Part shown: positions 35,718-42,984 of the stretch, piece by piece
How positions within the stretch are numbered: position 1 is the first letter of the stretch
Layout of the letters: each line of letters opens with the position of its first letter
Source: Clostridiales bacterium
Lineage (GTDB): Bacteria; Bacillota; Clostridia; Oscillospirales; CAG-272
Direction: 5' to 3'
Assembly: GCA_012800735.1 (NCBI GenBank)
Contig: JAAZIU010000013.1
Span: 248,001-312,000, forward strand
DNA: 64,000 nt
The notes under the pieces: model-generated
What the model was told of the DNA's origin: nothing
The model's input: only the letters and a program-made list of their open reading frames with translations
Database searches by the model: none
Position numbers and translations under genes: made by a program

Positions 35718-37025
35718 TCATCTCTCCATATAATCAAGCGGATCGATAGGCGTGTAAAGGAAACGCATTTCAAAATGCAGGTGGGGAGCGGTCGAAACCC
35801 CGGTGTTGCCGGAATATGCGATATGCTGCCCCTGATAAACCCAGTCGCCGACATTGACGCATGTCTCGCTCAAGTGGGCGTATACCGTTTGGATATAATT
35901 GGCATGGTCGATGATCATCATTGTCCCGTAGCTGGGCGTTGTGTTGATATAGCTTACCCGTCCGCCGTCGGAGGCGAAAACCGGAGTGCCCTCGTCTACC
36001 ACCATATCGACGCCGTAATGGAAGCTGTCGCCGTCATACTGAGCGCGCTGCTCTCCGTAATACGACGAATAATGATAAGCGCAGCGCAGCGGACACTTAT
36101 ATCGACCGGTCGGCACCGCTCTCGGAGGAGTCTGTGTGCCTACCGTATACACATCCGGCTTCATTTCCGCAAGAATCTTCGATGAAACGAAGTTGCGGCT
36201 GATTTCCTTGCGCCCGTCGTATTCAACTTCATATGTTTGGCTGCGGATACCGAGTGAGCCGTCGGCGCTTTTGAAAGAATACCCCTGATACCAGTCGCTG
36301 CTGTAGATATAGCTGGTACCTATCGGAATCATGGTATTTGTGGTTTCGAGTTTTTTTACGTTGTATCTGAACATCGCCCTCGAACCACTTGCGACGCTTT
36401 CATTCGGCGGGGTATTGATAATACGATCGCAAATCGCTTCAAAGTCGTCAATTTCCGAGCCTGCTGATATGATCTGCTTCGACGACACCTTGCTTTTTAC
36501 GCAAATCTGAGATACCGTCGGATCCAACTCCCGCAGCCGGTTAAGCTCAAACTGCTGAGACGCCGAATATGCGTCGTCGAAAAGCTTGCGGCTTTCGCAG
36601 GTACCGACATATTGACCGTCGATATAAAAGCTGTATGCCTTTTTGCACCTGTAAGCGATACCGGTGATATCGGCAAGCGCTTCGCGGCATTCTTTTTCGG
36701 TTAAATAATCTATATCTCCGTCGGTAAGCTCGATTGAGCAGTCGTAGACAATATCAAACGGTCTGACTTTTCCGTATATGAGCGAGTAGTTGTCTTCAAG
36801 CTCGTTTATGGCGTTTTCAACCGCCGTAAAATCATGCAGATATCCGAGCCGGGAGCCGTTTACAGAAACCGCCGCCGCAGGCACAAGGCTTTCCTTGTAA
36901 CGCATGTCAGCGCCGTAAAACAGGCAGACAACCAGGAACAAAAGGAAGCCTAAAGAGCCGAGTATAAGCGAGAGCTTATCCGACTGTTTTTGCGGTTTTT
37001 CAAAATCTTTTCCGCTTCGGTTCAC
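35718..37025 (-). CDS. Membrane-anchored M23 peptidase with G5-like domain
   Basis: This is a 435-residue protein with one N-terminal membrane anchor (about residues 20-42) and a mixed extracytoplasmic region. A G5-like segment ends in TVGTQTPP. A C-terminal LytM/M23 zinc endopeptidase follows, with metal ligands in HYGVDM and HLHFEM and a helper His in TVYAHL. It should cleave peptidoglycan cross-links outside the membrane. The start is GTG with GGGGG upstream. It is first in a two-gene operon with its own promoter. Confidence 0.92.
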   Translation of the reverse strand: MNRSGKDFEKPQKQSDKLSLILGSLGFLLFLVVCLFYGADMRYKESLVPAAAVSVNGSRLGYLHDFTAVENAINELEDNYSLIYGKVRPFDIVYDCSIELTDGDIDYLTEKECREALADITGIAYRCKKAYSFYIDGQYVGTCESRKLFDDAYSASQQFELNRLRELDPTVSQICVKSKVSSKQIISAGSEIDDFEAICDRIINTPPNESVASGSRAMFRYNVKKLETTNTMIPIGTSYIYSSDWYQGYSFKSADGSLGIRSQTYEVEYDGRKEISRNFVSSKILAEMKPDVYTVGTQTPPRAVPTGRYKCPLRCAYHYSSYYGEQRAQYDGDSFHYGVDMVVDEGTPVFASDGGRVSYINTTPSYGTMMIIDHANYIQTVYAHLSETCVNVGDWVYQGQHIAYSGNTGVSTAPHLHFEMRFLYTPIDPLDYMER

Positions 37026-37072
37026 CGAAATCCCCCTGTGTTTTCGTAATAGACTTGATTCTCAATAGAGGT

Positions 37073-37101
37073 ATTTTACCATATAATCGGCTGTAAATCA
37101 A
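37073..37101 (-). promoter_or_regulatory. Sigma-A promoter of the M23 peptidase operon
   Basis: Minus-strand TTGATT (37101-37096), a 17-base spacer and TAAAAT (37078-37073) lie about 45 bases before the GTG start. Confidence 0.8.
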
Positions 37102-37158
37102 TAGGTTGCGAAAATTTGCAACATTTTATTAATAGTTCCCGCAAAGATATCTCTGTTT

Positions 37159-37620
37159 TTACTCTTCTTTGTCGTTCCCGGAAACCGGTTCAGAGCTGCC
37201 GGACGGTTTTGAATTTACGAACACCAGCAGTTTTCCCGTAATATAATTCAGGATAACCACAAAAATCGCGACCGGTATTTTAACAAGATACTTTGATATG
37301 CCGATTTTTTCGTAACCGAACCAGATAAGCAAACTTTCAACAACGAGTGTAAACACCCTTGACGAGATAAATTTGAAAATCTGAAAAGCTACCTTCCCCG
37401 GCTGCTTGACTTTATCGCGGAATACGATTATCTTATTCCCGAAATACGCCCAGGTTACCGCAAATATCCAGCTGATAATGTTTGATATGACGACATCCAA
37501 ACCGAAAAAGACAAGCAATTCATAAACGGTAAAGCCTATCACGGTAGTTATACCGCCGATGAAAAGATAGACAAGCTGTTCGCGGTATTTTTCCGCTAGT
37601 TTTTTCACTTTCTCAATCAT
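37159..37620 (-). CDS. GtrA-family membrane protein
   Basis: This is a 153-residue protein with four membrane segments and the GtrA signatures FLFIGGITTVIGF-like near the N-terminus and WAYFGNKIIVF. GtrA proteins are thought to help move polyprenyl-linked sugars across the membrane for wall or surface glycan decoration. No partner glycosyltransferase is adjacent. The start overlaps rnmV by eight bases, so it is the last gene of the dapA operon. Confidence 0.93.
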   Translation of the reverse strand: MIEKVKKLAEKYREQLVYLFIGGITTVIGFTVYELLVFFGLDVVISNIISWIFAVTWAYFGNKIIVFRDKVKQPGKVAFQIFKFISSRVFTLVVESLLIWFGYEKIGISKYLVKIPVAIFVVILNYITGKLLVFVNSKPSGSSEPVSGNDKEE

Positions 37621-38233
37621 AATATTTTTCCTGTCCGATGCTTGACATTAGCCTTATCGATTCTTCGCGGGTATAGAGCAGATTCAGAGCGCCAAGCATC
37701 GCATTGGCGGACATTCCGCCCGGAAGACCGGCTTTTTGGCAAAGCAGATCCCGCAAGCTTTGGGCGGAGTCTCCGCCGCTAAAGCCGTATTCATATAAAT
37801 CCGCCTTTATAAGTCCGCCCCGGCGTATAACGCCTTTTCCGGCTGCATATGGGGCGAATATGTTGCGTAGAGTTTCCCTCTCTATCCCTTCGACGCCTAA
37901 AAATCCCGCTTTTGAAGGCTGAGCTTTGCGTTTTTCCTTGCCTTTTATCTGGGGGGTATAGAGATTAATCACCTTATCCGGTGGCAGAATGGATTTTATG
38001 TAGTTTCTTATCACAAGTCCCGCCCCGTCGCTGTCGGTAAGAACTATGACGCCGTTTTTCTCGGCAAGCCTTGTTATAAGCAGCCGTTTTGCCTCGTCCG
38101 AAAAAATGGCGAAGCCGCCGACCGGTATAATCTCGGCGTCAATTACCGACATAAGTTTTTCTCGGTCGAATTTTCCTTCTACTATAACCGGTCGGTCAAC
38201 CAGAAGCTTCGCAGATTCGCGGGAACCGTTCAT
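37613..38233 (-). CDS. rnmV: Ribonuclease M5
   Basis: This is a 206-residue Toprim nuclease that matures the 5' and 3' ends of 5S rRNA in low-GC Gram-positives. Toprim motifs are VIVEGKFD at the N-terminus and LTDSDGAG in the middle, followed by the KAGFLGVEG block typical of M5. The start is the ATG 38233, overlapping the MATE stop as ATGA. The ORF-track start lies well inside the MATE gene. A rnmV gene inside a lysine-controlled operon is an unusual neighbourhood. Confidence 0.93.
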   Translation of the reverse strand: MNGSRESAKLLVDRPVIVEGKFDREKLMSVIDAEIIPVGGFAIFSDEAKRLLITRLAEKNGVIVLTDSDGAGLVIRNYIKSILPPDKVINLYTPQIKGKEKRKAQPSKAGFLGVEGIERETLRNIFAPYAAGKGVIRRGGLIKADLYEYGFSGGDSAQSLRDLLCQKAGLPGGMSANAMLGALNLLYTREESIRLMSSIGQEKYYD

Positions 38234-39660
38234 TTTATTACCCTTTTGGTCTTCCATCTGCCGGAGAGGAATCTTAAAACGAAAAACGAGCCGCGGAAAA
38301 TCCAGTCGATATACATCGCATACCAGACGCCGTTCAAACCGAAATCGAAAAATACGCAGAGCAGATAGGAAAAACCGATTCGGAAGATCCACATCGAAAA
38401 TATAGATATAATCATCGTCATACGGGCGTCTCCCGTCGCTCGGAGAGCGTTCGGCAGGCTGAAGGACAGCGGCCAGAATACTGCAGCAAGCGTGGCGTAA
38501 AGACGGATTATCTCTACCGACATCTCATACGCTTCGGCGGAAATGTTGAAAAACCTTAAAAGAACCGGGCCGACTAAAAATAAGAACAGGTTGGTGATTC
38601 CGCCGAAAAGATAGATATAGCCCATTATTTTAAAGGTATATCCCGTCGCCTGGCGGTAATCTCCCGCGCCGACGCATTGACCTACGACGGTTACAAGGGC
38701 GAGTCCGAGCGCGGCTCCGGGAATGATAGCGAAGCCGCAGAGGGTATTGGATACCGCATTTGCCGCTATTGCGGCTGTTCCGAAACTCGTTATCAGATTC
38801 GCCACCAGCAGTTTTCCTACCTGAAACATTCCGCCTTCCGCTCCGTTCGGAAGACCTACCGCGAGTATTGACTTTATCATGCCCGGGTTCGGCTCGGGGG
38901 AAAGCAGCCGCTCTATGCGGAATTCACCTTCACCGACACGCCGCTGCGAACAGATAAGTATAAGTATTATTGATGCGCCTATAATCCTTGAAATGAGAGT
39001 CGCCCACGCGGCGCCTGCCGCCCCCATCGAGAAACCGTATATGAAGATTGCATTCCCGCCGATATTGATAAGGTTCATCAAAAAGTAAATCACAAGCGTT
39101 ATTTTCGAATTTCCCATCGACCGGAAGAGCGCGGCGCAGGAGTTATATATGCCTATGGTAGGATAAGACAGCGCGGTGATATAGAAATAAATTTCGGCTG
39201 AGCTCATTACGTCCTTTTCGACTGCGCCGTAAATAAAATCGAGGATGCGGTTGTTGAAAATGAGACAGACGGCGGTTATGAAAACAGTTATCAGCGTGCA
39301 GAGCCAGAGTAGTTGTTTTGCCGCGAGCGAGGCGGATTTTTTGTCGTCACGCCCCATATATTGCGCCGATACGACAGCTCCTCCGGTTGTGAGCGCCGAA
39401 AAGACCGAGATAATTAGTATATTTATCTGATCGACCAGCGACACTCCGGATATAGCGGCTTCACCGGCGACGGAAACCATGACGGTATCCGCCATTCCGA
39501 TTGTAACGGCGAGTGTCTGCTCAAGGATGAGCGGAAGTATCAGCCCGCGCAGCCGCTCTTTCGGAAAAAGGCCGTTTTCGCCTATTTTTATATCTGATAG
39601 ACGAACCCTCAGATCTTTTTTTGAAGTTTCCTTTACTTTATCCATTGATGCCGGCATCAC
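38230..39660 (-). CDS. MATE-family efflux transporter (lysine operon)
   Basis: This is a 476-residue protein with twelve predicted membrane segments and the MATE pattern (LILPLILEQTLAVTIGMADTVMVS at TM1, then LVTVVGQCVGAGD). It exports cationic compounds by Na+ or H+ antiport in other members. It overlaps dapB by four bases and rnmV by four bases, and so sits inside the lysine-riboswitch operon. That could mean export of lysine or a related amine, but this is inference from position only. A second MATE gene lies at 45118-46488. Confidence 0.93.
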   Translation of the reverse strand: MMPASMDKVKETSKKDLRVRLSDIKIGENGLFPKERLRGLILPLILEQTLAVTIGMADTVMVSVAGEAAISGVSLVDQINILIISVFSALTTGGAVVSAQYMGRDDKKSASLAAKQLLWLCTLITVFITAVCLIFNNRILDFIYGAVEKDVMSSAEIYFYITALSYPTIGIYNSCAALFRSMGNSKITLVIYFLMNLINIGGNAIFIYGFSMGAAGAAWATLISRIIGASIILILICSQRRVGEGEFRIERLLSPEPNPGMIKSILAVGLPNGAEGGMFQVGKLLVANLITSFGTAAIAANAVSNTLCGFAIIPGAALGLALVTVVGQCVGAGDYRQATGYTFKIMGYIYLFGGITNLFLFLVGPVLLRFFNISAEAYEMSVEIIRLYATLAAVFWPLSFSLPNALRATGDARMTMIISIFSMWIFRIGFSYLLCVFFDFGLNGVWYAMYIDWIFRGSFFVLRFLSGRWKTKRVIK

Positions 39661-40436
39661 AAGACAGAGGATATAACGTCGGACATCGAATAAAGCCCTT
39701 TTTGTTTACCCTTCATAAACGAAGCGGCTAAAAGCGCTCCCACGGCAAAAACTTCTCGGCTGTCCGCCTGATGGATAAGCTTTATAAGTTCGTGGGAACC
39801 GGCAAAGATAACTTCATGCTCCCCTACAATAGTGCCGCCTCTTACAGAGCTTATACCGATTTCATTCTGCGGGCGCTTTGCGCGGCGGTCGTGACGGTCG
39901 TATATATACTCCATCTCTTCCCCTCTACCGGTCCTCGCGGCGTCGGCGAGCATCAACGCCGTGCCGGAGGGGGCGTCAAGCTTCATTCGGTGATGAGATT
40001 CGACGATTTCGATATCAAAACTTTCTCCGAGCGCTTCCGCCGCGCGTTTCACAAGCTCGCACAGAACGTTTATTCCGAGCGACATATTTCCGGAACGAAA
40101 AACGGCGATCTTTTCGGATGCCGCGTTTATATACGCAATCTCTTTTTCGGTCATGCCGGTGGAGCAGATTATCAGCGGAAGGTTATATTTGACGGCAAAA
40201 TCGCAGAGCGTCCGGCAGATCTCGTGGTTTGAGAAATCAACTATAACCTCGTCTCCCGCGGGAGTGATATCATTTATGCAGGAAACGACCGGAAAGCCGC
40301 AGGAAGCGGTTTTTTCGGGTGAGCAGCTTATATCGATACCATAAACAATTTTATATTCCCCGCCTTTTTCTTCGACGGCGGAGGCGACTGCCCGACCCAT
40401 CCGGCCGAGCGCGCCGCAGAGAATTATTTTAACCAT
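39657..40436 (-). CDS. dapB: 4-hydroxy-tetrahydrodipicolinate reductase
   Basis: This is a 259-residue NAD(P)H-dependent reductase for the second committed step of the diaminopimelate/lysine pathway. It has the Rossmann GALGRMGRAVA motif, FSNHE, the SHHRMKLDAPSGT catalytic block and HEVIFAG. It directly follows dapA, with a 54-base gap containing a perfect G-rich hairpin. It provides DAP for peptidoglycan and lysine. Confidence 0.98.
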   Translation of the reverse strand: MVKIILCGALGRMGRAVASAVEEKGGEYKIVYGIDISCSPEKTASCGFPVVSCINDITPAGDEVIVDFSNHEICRTLCDFAVKYNLPLIICSTGMTEKEIAYINAASEKIAVFRSGNMSLGINVLCELVKRAAEALGESFDIEIVESHHRMKLDAPSGTALMLADAARTGRGEEMEYIYDRHDRRAKRPQNEIGISSVRGGTIVGEHEVIFAGSHELIKLIHQADSREVFAVGALLAASFMKGKQKGLYSMSDVISSVL

Positions 40437-40449
40437 TATATTTCACAGA

Positions 40450-40469
40450 GGGGGAGAATACTCTCCCCC
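40450..40469 (-). other. GC-rich hairpin between dapA and dapB
   Basis: GGGGGAGA/TCTCCCCC with a 4-base loop, no T-run. It is probably an mRNA processing or stability element that sets the dapA:dapB ratio. Confidence 0.5.
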
Positions 40470-40490
40470 CGACTCCTTATATTATTATCT

Positions 40491-41381
40491 TCAGTTTACA
40501 AGTCCGTGCCGCCGCATTACTTTTAGCAGTTTTTCCTTATGCTCCGGCTCGATTTCGGTCAGGGGCAGACGGATTTCATTGCTGCACCAGCCCATCTCCG
40601 CCATGGCGGCTTTTACCGGTATCGGGTTGACTTCACAAAAGATTGCATTTATTATGTCCAGCAATTTTAGCTGCATTATAGAAGCTTCCTTTACCCTTCC
40701 GGTATGCCACAGTTCGACCATATCGTGCGTCTCGCGCGGCATGATGTTTGAAAGTACCGAGATAACTCCGATTCCGCCGAGGCTGAGAATCGGAACGATC
40801 TGGTCGTCGTTTCCGGAATAGATATCGAGCGAATCGCCGCATTCGGCGGCAATCTCGGCTATCTGCGATATATTGCCGGAGGCTTCTTTTACCGCGACTA
40901 TGCGATCGTGTTTTGCGAGCTCTTTATAGACCGGCAGGGTGATGTTGCATCCGGTCCTGGACGGGACGTTGTAGAGTATGATAGGTTTGTCCGTCGCCGC
41001 TTCTATCGCGCTGAAGTTCTTTATAAGCCCCGCGGGTGTCGCTTTGTTGTAGTAAGGCGATACGACAAGCAGAGCGTCTGCGCCGACTTCGCAGGCGTAT
41101 TTGGAGAGCGAAATTGCGTAATCGGTATCGTTTGAGCCGGTTCCTGCTATTGCCGGAACCCGCCCTGCGATGTGCTCAACCGAGAATCTGATTATCTCTC
41201 TGTGTTCTTCGTCGGTAAGAGTAGATCCTTCTCCGGTCGTTCCCGCAATTACTATTGCGTCGGTTTTATTCTCTATCTGCCAGTCGATTATCCGCCCCAG
41301 CGACTCATAGTCGAGAGCGTTGTCCTTAAAGGGGGTTACGACGGCAACCGCCGCTCCTGTGAAGATCCTTGTTTTCTGCAT
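40491..41381 (-). CDS. dapA: 4-hydroxy-tetrahydrodipicolinate synthase
   Basis: This 296-residue class I aldolase condenses pyruvate with aspartate semialdehyde. The motifs GTTGEGSTL, YYNKATPAG, YNVPSRTG and the Schiff-base Lys in AVKEASGN are present. It is first in the operon behind a lysine riboswitch and sigma-A promoter. The ATG has GGAGG upstream. Confidence 0.98.
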   Translation of the reverse strand: MQKTRIFTGAAVAVVTPFKDNALDYESLGRIIDWQIENKTDAIVIAGTTGEGSTLTDEEHREIIRFSVEHIAGRVPAIAGTGSNDTDYAISLSKYACEVGADALLVVSPYYNKATPAGLIKNFSAIEAATDKPIILYNVPSRTGCNITLPVYKELAKHDRIVAVKEASGNISQIAEIAAECGDSLDIYSGNDDQIVPILSLGGIGVISVLSNIMPRETHDMVELWHTGRVKEASIMQLKLLDIINAIFCEVNPIPVKAAMAEMGWCSNEIRLPLTEIEPEHKEKLLKVMRRHGLVN

Positions 41382-41409
41382 CTGATTTTTCCTCCGTTTT
41401 CAATGCAAC

Positions 41410-41445
41410 ATTTCTGTAAAAAAACAAAAAACCGGTTGAAAACCA
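41410..41445 (-). terminator. Lysine riboswitch terminator
   Basis: The minus strand reads AGCTGGTT-TTC-AACCGGTT followed by TTTTGTTTTTTT, an 8-bp stem with G-T wobbles. AAGCCGGTT just upstream could compete with the right arm as an antiterminator. It lies between the aptamer and the dapA start. Confidence 0.75.
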
Positions 41446-41464
41446 GCTATGCATGTATTATAAT
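41436..41464 (+). promoter_or_regulatory. Possible plus-strand promoter inside the dapA leader
   Basis: TTGAAA (41436-41441), a 17-base spacer and TATAAT (41459-41464) face toward queA and would transcribe the antisense of the lysine riboswitch. The sequence match is good, but no independent evidence of use is available. Confidence 0.5.
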
Positions 41465-41514
41465 ATATCAATCGGGCAAATACCCGCGTAAAACCGGCTT
41501 AAAAGCAGGCCGCT

Positions 41515-41725
41515 TGATTCCGACTGCATCATACATGATAGCTCTCCACCCGACGCCGTCCGGGCTTTCGGGTGACAGTCCGCGCGCTTTCGCTTCGCGG
41601 CCCGACGAAAATGCCGTATGCTCATTTCGTCTCGGCGGCTTCCCCTCTTCTGCGCGCGCTCTCCGCATACCCGGAGTCTTTGTGTCGCGCAAAATACCTG
41701 TCTGCCGCGCCTCTATCCAGCCGCG
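41515..41725 (-). promoter_or_regulatory. Lysine riboswitch (L-box)
   Basis: The minus strand carries the conserved L-box blocks in order: GGATAGAGGCGCGG, AGAAGAGGGGAAGCCGCCGA, the hairpin ACGAAAT...ATTTTCGT, GGACTGTCACCCG and GGGTGGAGAGCTATC. P1 arms GGCTG and CAGTC close it. It lies between a sigma-A promoter and an intrinsic terminator ahead of dapA. Confidence 0.95.
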
Positions 41726-41748
41726 CCTTTTACGGTACGACTAATATG

Positions 41749-41777
41749 ATTTTAACACATCCTGAGATTTATGTCAA
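41749..41777 (-). promoter_or_regulatory. Sigma-A promoter of the lysine operon
   Basis: Minus-strand TTGACA (41777-41772), a 17-base spacer and TAAAAT (41754-41749) precede the lysine riboswitch by about 20 bases. Confidence 0.9.
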
Positions 41778-41781
41778 TCTC

Positions 41782-41810
41782 TTAACACCGGTTATCTATT
41801 AATTTTATAT
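41782..41810 (+). promoter_or_regulatory. Possible promoter immediately before queA
   Basis: TTAACA (41782-41787), a 17-base spacer and TTATAT (41805-41810) would start transcription only a few bases before the queA ATG at 41821, which has no ribosome-binding site. The -35 box lies just upstream of the divergent dapA -35 box. Confidence 0.45.
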
Positions 41811-41820
41811 TAATTTTTCT

Positions 41821-42921
41821 ATGAAACAGCTTTTTTCAGCCGCCGAAGCGGCAAATGATTCGTCCGAAGGGGTAATCCGAAACCGACTGCCGGACACCAC
41901 TCTTGTCGCATCAGATTTCAATTACGACCTGCCTCAGGAGTTTATCGCCCAATCTCCCGTTTCTCCCCGCGACAGCGCCCGCATGATGCTTGTTGACAGA
42001 AAAACCGGAGAACTCGAGCACCGGATATTCCGCGATATCACCGAATACATCTTTCCCGGCGATGTTCTTGTGATAAACGACACAAAGGTAATTCCGGCAA
42101 GACTTTTCGGGGTAAAGGATTCGACCGGCATTGTAGTCGAGACGTTGATGCTGCGTCAGATTTCTCCCGACAGCTGGGAGACCATCATGAAACCGGGACG
42201 CCGCGGCAAAAAAGGCGTTTCCTTTACTTACGGCGACGGCAGGCTGCACGGAGAAGTCATCGACGTAAAAGACGACGGCGGGCGAATAGTGCGCTTCGAT
42301 AAAACCGGCGCCGAGCTTTACAATATACTCGACGAAATCGGTACTATGCCGCTGCCGCCGTATATAACCGAAAAGCTTGAAGACAAGACTCAATACAACA
42401 CCGTTTACGCTAAAATAAACGGCTCCGCCGCCGCGCCTACCGCCGGACTTCACTTTACTCCCGAACTTTTGGGTAAAGTAAAAGAAATCGGCGCCGATAT
42501 CGTTCCGGTGCTGCTTCACGTCGGGCTGGGAACCTTTCGTCCGGTCAAATGCGAGAGGCTTGACGAGCATATGATGCACTCGGAATACATCAGCGTAAGC
42601 GCCGACGCCGCCGAGCGGATAAACCGCCGCCGGGGACGCCTTATCTGCGTCGGAACTACATCCTGCCGGACGATAGAATCGGCGGCGGATGAAAAAGGGG
42701 AAATACATCCCATTGACGGCGACACCGGAATTTTCATCTATCCCGGCTATCGCTTCAAGGCGACGGAGGGACTGATTACCAACTTCCATTTACCGCAATC
42801 GACGCTGCTTATGCTTGTTTCGGCGTTCAGCTCACGGGAGATAATGATGAACGCATATGAGACGGCGAAGAGAGAACAATATCGATTTTTCAGTTTCGGA
42901 GATGCGATGTTTATGCGATAG
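41821..42921 (+). CDS. queA: S-adenosylmethionine:tRNA ribosyltransferase-isomerase
   Basis: This 366-residue enzyme makes epoxyqueuosine from 7-aminomethyl-deazaguanine tRNA. The family start is usually a few residues before SDFNYDLP; here about 30 extra residues precede it. Motifs SPRDSARMM, VINDTKVIPARL, TAGLHFT and GTTSCRTIES are present. The ATG at 41821 has no Shine-Dalgarno sequence (AATTTTTCT precedes it). The alternatives are a leaderless mRNA or an internal TTG near codon 28. tgt is not adjacent. Confidence 0.95.
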   Translation: MKQLFSAAEAANDSSEGVIRNRLPDTTLVASDFNYDLPQEFIAQSPVSPRDSARMMLVDRKTGELEHRIFRDITEYIFPGDVLVINDTKVIPARLFGVKDSTGIVVETLMLRQISPDSWETIMKPGRRGKKGVSFTYGDGRLHGEVIDVKDDGGRIVRFDKTGAELYNILDEIGTMPLPPYITEKLEDKTQYNTVYAKINGSAAAPTAGLHFTPELLGKVKEIGADIVPVLLHVGLGTFRPVKCERLDEHMMHSEYISVSADAAERINRRRGRLICVGTTSCRTIESAADEKGEIHPIDGDTGIFIYPGYRFKATEGLITNFHLPQSTLLMLVSAFSSREIMMNAYETAKREQYRFFSFGDAMFMR

Positions 42922-42930
42922 CATCAAAAA

Positions 42931-42960
42931 ACGGGCGCTTTTTATAAGCTGCCCGTTTTT
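42931..42960 (+). terminator. Intrinsic terminator after queA
   Basis: ACGGGCGCTT pairs with AAGC-T-GCCCGT (one bulge), followed by TTTTTCTG. Confidence 0.85.
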
Positions 42961-42984
42961 CTGTTATTTGTTATTTGAATTATT

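Noticed and set aside
41172-41744. 190-residue plus-strand ORF across the dapA 5' end and riboswitch
   Set aside because: It covers a lysine riboswitch, terminator and antisense dapA; it has no ribosome-binding site and no protein-like motif.
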